Shown here: piece after piece, positions 21,446 to 33,436 of the stretch
How positions within the stretch are numbered: the first letter of the stretch is position 1
How the letters are laid out: each line of letters starts with the position of its first letter
Assembly: GCF_022458985.1 (NCBI RefSeq)
Contig: NC_061781.1
Coordinates: forward strand, 1,008,001-1,072,000
Source: Mugil cephalus
Lineage: Eukaryota > Chordata > Actinopteri > Mugiliformes > Mugilidae
Reading direction: 5' to 3'
Length of the DNA: 64,000 nucleotides
Made by a program: the position numbers and the translations under genes
Notes under the pieces: model-generated
The model's database searches: none
Told to the model about the DNA's origin: nothing
The model's input: the letters and a program-made list of their open reading frames with translations, nothing else

Positions 21446-24250
21446 ACATCTTGTTTGATTGGTCATCTGAGATGTGTGAAACTCCTCCTTCATTAGTCAA
21501 GTTCTAGTTTCACCTGACTGTCAATTAATCAATTTATCAAATGTTCCGAGAGATTCATATATGATATTCATGGTATTAGGTTCTTGACTCATTTTGACAA
21601 TTGAACAGACTATTTTGCATTTGATGACTTATAGAATGAAATGATGCTAACAACCATGAGACTGAGAATCAATCAGTTTAGATCAACAGGATCTATTCAC
21701 TTGGAAATTGTGCTAAATGTAGGCTAACCGTGCTAACTGTAGGCTACCTGTACTTAATCATTTGCAAAATGTACTAAGACATTTGCAAAGTGATGAAATC
21801 AATGAGAAATACAATTCTGTTGTGAACAATTGCCAAGTGGTTTGGAGGTTTGTCCATGTTGTTTTGAGAATGTAATTTCTGTTTCAAGAAATGAGCCAAA
21901 CCAATGGAGAAAAACTGTAATATTAGTCTAGCGGTTAATCTTAGCCAGACCTGATTCCATAAATACAGAGGGAGAACATGAAAATAAACCTGAAAACAAA
22001 TGAAATAAATAACATGTACTTAATAAATAAATACTGTAATTAAACTAAATAAAATAAAATGGTGTTTAATCTCACATAATTTATATTCCTAATTATTCAT
22101 ATTGCTAACAACAGTTTTGATTTTATTTTTTTTTTAAAAAACACACCTGTCTTAGACGTCTATATGACGTTCAAATATTGAACGGTATATTGACATCTAA
22201 ATCGAGTCAAATATTGGACCTAGTTTGCACGTCGTGTCTACATCCAGAATTGGTCGTGGACCGTTGGACGCAATATCAACATAATCTGCATGTCCATCAA
22301 ACGTCTAATGTTTAGTGGGATAGACACTAATTAGATGTTAAATATAAATATTTCAATATTTATCATCACAGTGTTACACACAGTAGTAGCTGTAAACACT
22401 CATAAAAACATTAGATAAATACATGCATTGGTTTGGTGCTCATATAGTAAGTAGTAAACATTTATAATAATCACTTCAAAAGTTACATATGTTGTTTTTG
22501 GTGCAGATTTAATTCTCAAATATATCAGTGTGTGCGTGTGTGAATGGGTGAATAAGGATCATTAACCTAAAGCACTTCGTAGAAAGGCGCTTTAATAAGT
22601 TCAGTCCATTTCCTCTTATTAGTTTATGGGGCAGATCTGCCACATCCAATATGACAGTCGCGCTGACGTATCGCAGCAATGGACCAACCCGCTCAATATG
22701 GTGTCTATGTATATATGTCTATGATTTGCAGCCATATTTGATCAAATACAAATTGTTTTTTAGATTTTACTTTAAAGCTGCCAGTCAACCCGATATTATT
22801 CATATCATTATTCAAACATAAAAGTGAAAATAAAAGTAAGACCTATAGCTCTGTGTATTGTACCTTTCAGTTATTCTACCCTTTAGTCAACAAAGTTTAA
22901 TGTAAAGCATTGAAGTATTTGATATTTAAGTTATGTACATAATGTTCTCTCTACTAACAACATACTGATCATGGTCAATATATTAGATTAGATTCTTTAT
23001 TTACCTCATGGGAAATTCAGTGTCCAGTAACTTCATTCCAAAGAAACAGATATGAAGCTATACATTATAATAATTATAATTATAATAAAAATAATTTGAA
23101 TTTATAATGCATGCTGACAGGGAGGCAGAATCTCCCACTTTGTACCCATGAACATACTCTGCCTGTTGTTACTTCTCCAACTGTGCACACACTGCAGATC
23201 ATACCACAACTCTAATACTAAGAATAATAAATAAAAAAAGAGGGGCACCGCAGCATCTTGGTGGTTATGTATAATTTTTAAATTTAACTGGGCGCCAGAC
23301 AGACAATTATGTCTATCATTTGAAGTCTCAGGGTAGAGAAAACATATTTGAGGCCAAACATCAGTTGTCTGCCTTTTGTCTTTTCTTTTAACCAAAATTT
23401 CAGGGCAACTGAAATACAGGAAACTCTTAAGGACAAGATTTACAATAACAAAAACACATTTCACATTTCAATTTCCCCTGGCCATCAACATAAATTAATT
23501 CCCACACGTAAGGACCCCAAACGTCCAATGCCCCACAGTACAAACAAAACAATTCAATATTCCCCAAAATTCCCCAGTAAAATCTAAATTTCCCCCAAAG
23601 TTCATGGGAAATCAGAGTAAACGTTCCTAAAGCTCAACCAGTCCCTAAATCAAACATCCTTACCCCACAATTCTTCCAAAATCAAATTAATATTTCAAGT
23701 CCAAACAAAACTCAATGCCTAAGGTTCAATGTAATCTTATATATCAAAGAATGTAAGTGTGATTGGAAGAAAATGTGAAGGATAAGGAGAGGGAGAGAGG
23801 CTAATGGGAGAGGTTGTGGTTTGGAGAGCTTTTTTCAGGATTGGGAGGCTAACAATCCACAAACTGGAGGGTAGTCCTGGTACCAGAAGACTTCAGTGCT
23901 CCCAGATGTTCCAACAGCCAGAGTATTACACACAACCAGTTTATGCCACAAGCTGGCGCCTCCCTTTGTTCTGACGCTTAAAACTGCATGTTTTCTCTCT
24001 TGTATTCTCTCTCAGTTCTCCTCTTCGATTTGAGTAATGTGGACGGTAGGGAGGATGAGAGCCACGAGCTTTGTATTGTCTGGGAGCGTTATTAAATATG
24101 CCATGTGACCTGGCTTTGTATGGTTCGCATCTGTTAATAAATATACCGTGTGGAAATCCCACCCCATTGTCTCCTGCTTTGCAACTTTATTTTATGCTGA
24201 GGCTAAACTACTAGCATCCGTGGCTAAGCTTCCTTCCATCACCACGTTAA
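21446..24250. other. Repeat-rich intergenic stretch without a supported gene
   Basis: No conserved coding block. The part at 22140-22330 contains repeated GACGT/ATTGGAC-type words common in fish non-autonomous DNA elements. The part at 23950-24180 is GC-richer with two AATAAA-type motifs and could be a retroelement end. Boundaries and families could not be fixed. Confidence 0.4.
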
Positions 24251-24253
24251 AGT

Positions 24254-24530
24254 AAATGGTCTTGCTTTTATATAGCACCTTTCTACCTACTCAAAGGTAC
24301 TCAAAGCGCTTTTACAGTCAGAGACACATTCACCCATTCGCTCACACAAGCACACACACTCAAACACCAGTGCCAGTTGCATTGGGAGCAAATGGGGGTT
24401 CAGTGTCTTGCTCAAGGACACTTCGGCATATGGCACACTCGGGGGATCAAACCGCTAACCCTTCGGTTCATCAACAACCTGCACTACCTTCTGAACCAAA
24501 GCCAAAGCATCCCCTCCACCCCTGACAAAG
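24254..24530 (+). repeat. Dispersed teleost repeat (LINE tail / SINE-like)
   Basis: Contains TTTTATATAGCACCTTTC and AAGCGCTTTTACAGTCAG, a word pair typical of fish L2/CR1-type 3' ends and of SINEs sharing that tail. It then has 'cttgctcaaggacacttcgg' and a GATCAAACCGCTAACCC block common in teleost repeats. A similar tail appears at the start of the LINE at 60945. Confidence 0.5.
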
Positions 24531-24539
24531 AGTCACAGC

Positions 24540-25790
24540 TCTGTTGAGTCATCTATTCCTTCAGACCTCAGCAGTAATGACTTCATGAGCTTCTTTACAT
24601 TGTTGGTATTAAAGATAAAATTCATAGCACCCTTCCAGAAAATACAGTGGCATGGGAGAAACCTCTGTAGGACCTAGTCAATACTTATTATTTCTTTCTA
24701 ATTGATCTTCCTGAGCTCAATTTAATTATTACAGCATCTAAACCATCAACTTGTCTTCTAGACCCCATCCTGACTAAATTGCTCACGGAGTTAATTACTA
24801 CCTCCATATTAAATCAGATAAACTTATTAACAGGATATGTTAATTTTGTTTTAAAACTGCTGTAATTCAACCTTTACTTAAAAAACCTACTCTTGAACCA
24901 GATGTTTTAGCCAACTATAGGCCAATTTCCAACCTTCCTTTTATTTCTAAAGTTTTAGAAAGGATTGTTGCCAATCAGTTGGTTGATCATTTAAACAGGA
25001 ATGGTTTGTTTGAAGAGTTTCAGTCAGGTTTTAGAGCTCGGTTAAAGTTACCAATGATCTCCTCATGGCTTCAGATGATGGGCTTGTCTCTATACTTGTC
25101 CTGCTAGATCTCAGTGCTGCATTTGACACTATTGATCACCGTATTCTACTACAATTCTTCTATATATACCAAAGTAAGCTATGGAGTTCCTCAGGGTTCT
25201 GTGCTAGGGCCAATATTATACACATTATACATGCTTCCCTTAGGCAATATTATTAGAAAGCACGGCGTAAACTTCTATTCCTATGCAGATGATACCCAGG
25301 TATATTTATCCATGAAATCAGATGAAACTAATCAGCTAGTTTAACTCCAAGAATGCCTTAAAGACATAAAGGCTTGGATGACCTGTAATTTTTTACTTCT
25401 GAACTCAGACAGAACAGAAATCGTTGTATTTGGCCCTTAACTTGGCAGAGATTCATTATCTAATCACCTGGGTTCGTTGGATGGCATTAGCGTGGCCTCC
25501 AGTAGTACTGTGAAAAACCTTGGTGTTATATTTGACCAGGATATGTCCTTTAATTCTCACATAAAGCAGGTGACCAGAACTGCTTTCTTTCACCTGTGTA
25601 ATATTGTCAAAATTAGGAACATCCTTTCTTAGAGTGATGCGGAACAACTAGTTCATGCATTTGTGTCTTCCAGGCTGGATAATTGGAGCTCATTACTGTC
25701 TGGCTGTCCAAATAGCTCTTTAAAAAGCCTCCAATTGATTCAAACTGCTACAATAAGAGCACTGACAGGAATTAACAAGAGAAATCTCAT
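24540..25790 (+). mobile_element. L2-like LINE fragment (reverse transcriptase, broken), plus strand
   Basis: Pieces of a non-LTR reverse transcriptase appear in several plus frames: [56 protein letters not shown] and [14 protein letters not shown] (the YADD catalytic block). The palm region between DHRILLQ and YGVPQG is deleted, and stops and frameshifts are present. DNA at 25440-25790 is the same family, in reverse, as 39400-39730. It is not functional. Confidence 0.75.
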
Positions 25791-26330
25791 CTCATCTTCA
25801 TTTTAATCCTTACTTGGGTCACAGGGGTTTGCTGGAGCACAGAGACAAACAACCATTCGCACTCACACACGCACACCAATTAGCCAATTAGAAGAGAATG
25901 TAGAGCTGTTACAATGTGAGGAAGACACCAATGTGAAAGCTCAGCAACTTGTGTTGATGACAGCAGGAATGAACATCTATTGCAGGGTGCACATTTAAAC
26001 GCACACTTTGTTGTTTTCAAGTTTTATTTACAAAACACTAAGTTGTGGATGATTTCCCTACACAGAAGGGATAAACAAGCATTAAGATCATAAATCCTTT
26101 TATAGAATAACAAATAAGTCTACTATGCCAATCTACTTACTGAATTTCTACATCTAGTTTTATGGTAGTCTCATTATGAACACGGCAATCTAACAAACAC
26201 AAAGTGCACAAACAATCATGAGTTATGGCTATGATTCACTCACATGTGATGTCTTTGTTCTTTTGTAGGGGAAGTGTCTCAAGGCCTTTTAAGAGGCCTT
26301 ATATAGGTTATGGAGGAGTGGTAAATTAAT
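25791..26330. other. SINE remnant plus unassigned DNA
   Basis: 25796-25905 carries a partial SINE body ('caggggtttgctggagca', 'caaccattcgcactcacac') in minus orientation. The remainder shows no recognised feature. Confidence 0.4.
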
Positions 26331-28120
26331 GACATGAGATTTAGACAGGAAGTAACTTGGGATTTAACAATCGATGACTTATTAAATCAACCATTAACAA
26401 AAACAGAGCTGAACCATGCACTAGAGAAATTAATTGTCAGCACAAGGAAAGCATCAGACTTGTTATGAAATGTTAAAGCATCTCAGTGAATCGTCCAAGG
26501 AGATTTTACTGGAATTATATAATAAAGTTTGGGAGGGAGGAAACTGCCACAAAGCTTAATACACCCAAGCCCAATATGGGAACCTAGGGAAATATCAACC
26601 AATCACTTGCTAACCAAAATCCAGTGGTTAGCACTGATGCCGCACAGCGGGTAGATCCAGGTTTGAGGCTGACTTGGGCCTTTTGGGGTGGGGTTTGCAT
26701 GTTCTCCCTGCATCTGTGTGGGTTTTCTCCAGGTACTTCAGTTTCCTCCCGACCTCCAAAGACATGCTCTTTAGACTGATTGGTGACCCTTAATTGACCC
26801 TAGGTGTGAGTGTGTGAGTGAATGATTGTTTGTGTATGTGTTAGTCCTGTGATAGGCTGGCAACCTGTCCAGGGTGTACCCCGCCTCTCGCCCGATGACA
26901 GCTGGGATAGGCTCCAGCAACCCCCGCGACCCTAGTTTGGAGGTTGGAGGAAACCAGAGTACCCAGGGAGAAATACTAAGGATCCAGCTGTATGTTTAGA
27001 GCTAAGGTCAGAAAAGCACAGATAACCCGTGAAACTGTGGTGGCTGTGTTTTTTGACATAGAGAAGTCATCTAATACATTGTGGGGAGAGGGATTATTAA
27101 TAAGACTCTACAAGTTAGGCATTAAAGGTTGAATTCATAGACGGATTAAGGATATTTCATTTTTTTTTTTTTTTTTTTTTTTTCAGATTTATTCAACTAA
27201 GAATAGGGAAGAACTACTCTGGGAAAGTTGCCATTGAAAATGGCACACCTCAAGAATACAGATTATACAGAAACTGCTATCACAGAAATAGAGGACTGAT
27301 CGTATAAATGGGGTTTTAAATTTTTCAGTTGACAAGACAAAGACAATGTTTTTACAAGGAAAATAATTGGTAGTACAGTAAAATTAAAACTGTATCATCA
27401 AGAATTGTAGAGAGTCATCCAACACAACTGACTTTAAAACCTTGTTGGGAAAAGGACAAAAGGCACAGTGAAAGCTTTGGTTGGACAATGATACAGAAAG
27501 GAAAAGAACTTGAAATAGCACAGTTTAACTCAGTCCTATCAGTCCTACAGTACCTTTGCCAGTTATACCACATTGAATACTTCCAAATGCCACAGTAGAT
27601 TTTGATTTGTTAGAAAATAGAACAAGAATAGACAGCTTACATACAATTTACATGTTGTACGGGCATACATTGATGGTTTTATCAGTTACATCCAGGTATA
27701 TACAGATGTGTCAAGGAGTTCAGTTAAGTTAGGAGTAGTTTTTATTGTTTTCGAATTTCATATTACAGTAGGGTAACAGATCAGTTAGACAGATAAGACA
27801 GGACAGGAAACTGGAAATAAATACACTGATTTGACAGTGTTAGTAAATCAGAAATTAAGAGTATTAAAGGTTGAAGGGAAGGGAGGGAAAGGTGGCAAAA
27901 ACAATGGAAGGAAGACACGACGGTGGTATTATAGAGTACATAATATTGTGGCTCAATTATGGACATACTGCACATAATAGCACACTATTCATGATAGGAA
28001 AACATAATACAGGGAATTATGACTACTGGGGACAAGGAGAGACAACATGTAATACTCCATTGTCAGAAACACACAGAAACACATCTCAGAAAAATTTAAG
28101 TACCACTTGACATCATAGAC
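26330..28120 (+). mobile_element. Jockey/I-like LINE, degenerate and interrupted by a SINE
   Basis: Plus-strand fragments read LNQPLTKTELNHALEKL, then after the SINE at 26625-26945 RKAQITRETVVAVFFDIEKS and LLIRLYKLGIKG, matching the fingers/palm of jockey/I-group reverse transcriptases seen in fish. Later fragments (near 27660-27740 and 27960-28050) resemble an RNase H and the zinc tail. Numerous stops, a T-tract at 27160-27184 and the SINE make it a relic. Confidence 0.55.
26625..26945 (+). mobile_element. tRNA-derived SINE, nearly full length, nested in a LINE
   Basis: Begins CCAGTGGTTAGCACTGATGC and runs through the usual body to the tail 'gataggctccagcaacccc'. The A-box/B-box head is more diverged than in the 16938 copy. 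It splits the jockey/I-like LINE, so it is younger than that LINE. Confidence 0.65.
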
Positions 28121-28139
28121 ATTCTACAGCAGAATTCAG

Positions 28140-28400
28140 GAAGTGAGTGTTAATCAGTGTTGCCACCTGATTTCTTCTTCTACTTTTTTTTGCATGTTGG
28201 TCACACCTAAATGTTTCAGGTCATCAATATATTTAAATATTGGTCAAATATAACACAAGACAACATAAAATGCTGTTTTTAAATTAAGCATTTTATTATT
28301 AAGGGAAAACAAATTCCTAATAACTGATTGGACCACCCTTAGCAGCAACAACTGCAATCGAGCGTTTGCGAGAACTGGGAACGACTCTTTTACAGCGTAA
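28140..28400 (-). mobile_element. Tc1/mariner-like terminus fragment, probable
   Basis: The words GGACCACCCTTAGCAGCAAC and GCAATCGAGCGTTTGCGAGA are typical of a widespread fish DNA-transposon fragment. It borders the pikfyve promoter region. No complete element was delimited. Confidence 0.35.
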
Positions 28401-28559
28401 CTACTAATACTACTAGATGACTCTGCATTCGACCTGTGCTGTCTGCTCTCGTAATCATCCTGCGGTTGTCGATTCGCCAGGGCTGCTTTTTTAGGAGTCA
28501 ATTTTGTCACAGGTGTTTTACACCGTAGGTCCAGAGTTTCATTCAGAGATGTCCAGCTC

Positions 28560-29196
28560 ATGAAGTGAACTGGTAATCATCTGTGTTATATGTTTGTCGT
28601 CATTATAACGTAGTGATATGCATTTCGTCCTGGAGCAAGGTTGTTGCAGAGCAGCCGACTAGTTACCATACGAGGCTAACATTAGCGGGCTTGGCTAAAA
28701 ACACTGCTACTGTACATACAGTTAAGCTAGCTGGCTAACGTTAGCTAAGTAGCGCAGGTCCTTTATTTTGTGTTTCTGACTATAATAAAACGTCGGTTTA
28801 GTACACATTTATGATAATTTAGCTGTTAGTGTCTCATGGTTTGTAGGAAATGCGCTGACAATTTTAATGATATTCGATGTAATTAAATTACCTAGCTACA
28901 CTGGCTAGCTGCTGATGAACTGCTACTACAACACTGGGAATCGTTTGTGTAGTGATAGTGTCCGCAGACTGTCATCGAGCTTAAGTGACAGTTAACTTGA
29001 TCGTGTAAACATTAGCTCGGTGATGTGGTGAGATAATACGCAGGGATTGGTCCCGAGGACACTGTAGTACTGCCTCGGCCTGCTTTAATCACATGATGAA
29101 CTGAAGGATGTGATGAGGCTACTTCTGCTTTCTCTTTGTCTCACTATGTAAAATGGCATACATCGCAAACTCAAAGTCTGCAGCCCTCTTCAAAAG
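28560..29196 (+). promoter_or_regulatory. Candidate pikfyve promoter and first exon
   Basis: The region upstream of the first clear coding exon ends with a consensus donor, CTTCAAAAG/GTAAGAG, at 29196/29197. Exon 1 would join to an acceptor CATCTGTAG before 30040. No TATA box is evident; the area has several GCTAAC/GTTAGC words. An ATG at 29153 (A at -3, G at +4) is open to the donor and, after splicing, in frame with the pikfyve start at 30059. It is immediately preceded by ATGTAA at 29146-29151. The exact transcription start is not determinable from sequence. Confidence 0.45.
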
Positions 29197-29561
29197 GTAA
29201 GAGTGGATTTAAATGTTCTCCTAGTTTGTTCAAGGAGAAATGTTGATTTGAGTGGCGGATGTAGTTTAAGCTTTCCAGCAGGCTCATAATTAATCAGCTA
29301 CAGATGTCATGTCACGAGTTAATCTGTGGGCAAGTTTGGCTTTAAATCTCACTCTGGATTCATCAGATTGAGAGTAAAGCTGAGTTATACTGTCTGGGAA
29401 ACCAGAAAAACTGTCTGACTGAAACCTGTTTACTGTCAAGTTAAGATCAAAAGTCAGATTTCAAAAGTTATTAATGTTTGAAACATGAAAAGTTCATTCA
29501 GTAACCTTTTTGACAGGACTGTTTCAGTTCAGAGGCCACCAAGTGGTTGTGTGTTTTTATG

Positions 29562-29930
29562 TGCACCCACCAGTCATAACATTATGACCACTGGACTACA
29601 GAGACATGGAGAAAGGTGGTTCTGGTCTGGAGACAAGCCTGTGGAGACAGTGTTTGGTCATGAGACCTTGGGTCCTTCCATTCATGAGGATGTTGCTTTG
29701 ACTTGTAGCTCCTCCCTGAGCATCACTTTAGACCATTCCAGACAGTATTCCTTGATTCACTCTTTCAGCAGGATAATGCTCCATGGAGGCTGCACCTTTC
29801 AACTTAAATTAAATCTGCAGACTTAAAGAATCTGCTGCTCATGTCTTGGTGTCAGATATCCCAGCTCAACCTTCAGAGGTCTAGAGGAGACCAGGCCTAG
29901 ACAGGTGGTCATAATGTTATGGCTGGGTGC
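29562..29930. mobile_element. Tc1/mariner-like element, about 370 bp, in pikfyve intron 1
   Basis: Terminal inverted repeats: TGCACCCACCAGTCATAAC and ATTATGACCAC at the left, against GTGGTCATAATGTTATGGC and TGGGTGC at the right. Interior words such as 'ttcagcaggataatgctcc' match the transposase DNA encoding a FQQDNAP-type block, so it is an internally deleted mariner/Tc1 copy. Confidence 0.75.
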
Positions 29931-30058
29931 TTGTACATTGCTGTCTGGTTTACGTTTACGTTAAACACAACATCAACAGGTCTCCTTGATGACACATGAT
30001 TTATTTATGTTTAAATAATCTCTGTTTCTGCATCTGTAGCAGGACCTTTAGCAGGGAC

Positions 30059-33000
30059 ATGGCGGCTGATGACAAGTCCTCATCTTCATCTTCCGACTGG
30101 AGTGCCGAGCCACCAGTCATCTCCCCCAGCAGCCCCTCCCACCTCACCCACTTCAAACCACTGACACCGGAGCAGGATGAACCTCCACTCCGTTCGGCCT
30201 ACTTCGGCTCCTTAGTCAACCTGTTTCGCTTCAACAACAAAGGTTAGGACACAAAAACATACCGACACCCAGAAGTAAAGGTCTAGCAGTGTCCTGACAC
30301 AGACGGATGTTTGGGTAGGGGTGTGAGTGTGATGTGGCTGTCAAAACAAAAGCCTGTAGCTGTATAAACACAAAGCAGATGGTTGGTTGCAGAAGAAGAG
30401 CAGCATCATATTTTCTTTTAACCTGACTGTTAAAAAAGGTACACAGTGCTGACTAGCGTTTCTGTGGCATTTTTACAGAGTGAGCCAGACTGACAAGCAC
30501 ACAAGTGTGAATGACTCGCACCAGTAGGTTATGGTGTCGAGGTCCCACAGTAGTACTTTAAAAGTGTCTTTATTCACATTGACCAATAAGATATCTGAAG
30601 TTTCTTGTCATGTTTGGCTAAATGCTCTTGATTATTGGGTAATTTATTTAACTCTGTCACACATTCTATTTCTTTCTATTTCTACCAAAGAGTAATAAAT
30701 CCTCCAGTGTGTTAAAATCCACCTGGAACACTATTTTGCAGAGGTTTAAAGAAGCCAGGGTGATTAGCCATTGTTTCATGGGGTCTTGTGATAGAAATTG
30801 TGTTGAACAAGTTAATCACATGACATGTGTATTTCAAATCTTGCAGTGGGAATGACTCAGTAAATATCTGAAAGTCTTTGATAGATAGAAATGCTGCACT
30901 TCATGTTGATTATTGGTAAAAAATTAAATCCCTCTGCTTTGAATAATAATTTGTATTATTTTTATAAGTTCAGAATTTTTCAGCTCATCTGAGCCTCAAA
31001 ACTAGTCTGGTATAAATCTGTAATTAAATAATTTGGGCTGCAGCAAAGGTCATTTTCACCTTTTTTTTTTTACCTGTTGTGCTATTAGTTTATTGACCGT
31101 TTATTAATTATTATATATAATTATATATATTAATATATTAATATTAATATAATATGTATATATATTATAATTATTAATGTTTTGATTTAAAAACTAGGAA
31201 GAAAGGAAATATGGAGGGAAGGAAGGAAGGAGAGAGAGGGGGGAGGGAATGAAGGAAGGATGGAAAGAGGAAAGGACTTGACACAATCACACACAGCCTC
31301 CTCATATTCCATAATTTTCTGATTTTATTGTTTACATTTACTTCTTCTTTAGTTAGTTAACAGGTCCAACTGCAGAATCTTTTGAAGGGCTCCCATTACC
31401 TATGAACAGACATCATTAATTCAAGTGATTTTTTCTAATAGTTGTTGAATGAATGAGTTAAACTCCCCTTCCACAGATCAGCCCTGTTGAGTCTTTAATG
31501 CGGCCCAGAGATCAAATAAATTAAGAAACATAATTATGGTTGCACTTAGAAGACAGACTGATGAGATGGAAACAGAATAATATGGCTCTAAGTAATAACA
31601 GATCTCTTTGTTTTGTTGCTTGTGTGTAGAGGAGGGACGTCCTTCCTCTACAGCTTCAGAGAAGACAGATGTGCCGTCCCCTTCCCCTCAGTCAGAGGGG
31701 AGGGGCTGGTCCTCCAGTCCTTCCCATTCCGTCTACAGGACACACCGCAAGCAGCATCCTGACCACCTCCGACGCACCTCCACTGCCTCAGGTAAAACGC
31801 CGTACAACTTGTTTAGCCCTTTGTCAGGTAGATCTGATGGAAACAGGTTTGTGGTGAACACCTAGTCCATTTCACAGCAGTGTGAATGAGATTAAATTAT
31901 GTAGTTTGGCTGTAAAATGTTGGAGCTATTGTATGTGTAGAGGATGTCCATTTAAATTTATACAAATCTATAAGAAAATGTGATTTACTCTTGTTTTTTT
32001 TATCTGCTATTTGAAACCAGCTGATTTGTAAAGCCTCTGTTCTGTGATGAATAAACTAATCAGATGCCACTGATAACACTGTGACATGTTTAAATTTCAC
32101 CCAAATTCATTTTTAAAGCTTTACATTTGTTCTTTTCCATTTAAACATTTATTTTTGAAGAGCTGCTAACACCCTCTGAAATTAGCCTTTCTTCTTGAAG
32201 GTACAAAAGTTTGTCTTTGAACTTTAGTCAAGATTTAATTTATTTTTCCTGCTGGTGAAGAACCTGTGCAATAGTGGTCATATGTTTGAGTACAACCACT
32301 GAGTTATGAGTATCTCTCACCTCATGTTCTTGCTGGAAAATAAAACTTTTCCTAAGTCTTAGTTCTCTTACAGATTGAATCCAGTGGCTGCTTCATAGTG
32401 GGAGTGTTTGTGGTGATGTGCGGCGTTTTATGTCTTTTAAAGGTGGTGAATACTTGAAGAATTCACACATTTTACATTATGTATTTTTAATTAATTTACA
32501 TGACTTTGTATCAATTTGTATGATACAGTTTTTCATATTTTTTCATATTTTTGTTTTAATCTATTTTAGTCACTCTTATTGGTAGACTGGTCACACATGG
32601 ATTTTATAGTTTTTTAATGATAAAAAAAACAACAAAACAACCTCTGCATCATTTGGATAGTCCGCAAACCAATCAGAGTCAATTTTGTGAATGTAGGGAG
32701 TTAGTGTGGCTTCAAGTTTAATATTGACCTATATATTTATTTATAAAAATCAATAAAAGTGGGTGAATAATTGTCTCTGCATAAACCACAGATCAGGTGT
32801 TTGTTTGGGTTGGACAGAGGAGACAGAAAAAGTTAGTTTGAAACGTGTATGCATGTACAGGCTGTAACGTCTGCTCTCATGTCTTTTCTGATTCCAGTGG
32901 ATTGGCCAGGTGAGGGCTCCTCTGCACTGTGTGTTTTTTTTTTTTTTTTTTACTAAAGATGCTTTCAGCTTGTCTGTAACAACTCGTTCTGAAAGAATGT

Positions 33001-33436
33001 GAGTGCATGCGAGTGCGTTTGCATTTTCAGTGAAGCGCTTCCTATTTGTCTTTAGTTTGCCCTAATATTTTCCACTCAGGTACTAATAACTGGAATTGCG
33101 TTTGTCATGAATGAAAGCTAACATTTATATTGAGTATGTGTATGTTCCTTTCACATTTTTTTTGTGTGCAATCTTATCCATATTTACAACATTTCAGGGA
33201 GAAATGTTTGGCACTTAAAATATTTAAAAAGTCATATTTGACAATGCAGCCGGATGGATTTAAAAGACAGAACCTTTTCCGTTTTTATCTTAATTTGTGT
33301 AGTTGTGTTTGTGTGTGGGATTTTAGATGGCACCAGGAAATCAGATGCACCTCTAAGCAATCATGACCCCCGCACTGCTGTGCAACTACGCACTGCACTG
33401 AAGAGGCTGAAGGAAATCATGGAGGGAAAGAGCCAG
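30059..33436 (+). other. pikfyve: pikfyve exons 1-4: N-terminal region
   Basis: Exons 30059-30242 (acceptor before 30040), 31630-31791, 32898-32909 (12 nt) and 33327-33436. They encode the Ser/Pro-rich N-terminus ([19 protein letters not shown], conserved with mammals), a variable linker, and [10 protein letters not shown] followed by [13 protein letters not shown], which leads into the FYVE finger. The total is exactly 156 codons. The 12-nt exon adds VDWP and can be dropped without a frame change. Confidence 0.9.

Noticed and set aside
12330..28560. idh1 exons between shugoshin and pikfyve
   Set aside because: Looked for the conserved isocitrate dehydrogenase blocks in both directions; none seen. 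A profile search would settle it.
29485..29826. Plus-strand open frame of 113 residues near the pikfyve start
   Set aside because: It covers a Tc1/mariner-like MITE, with inverted ends at 29562-29591 and 29905-29930, and has no splice support.
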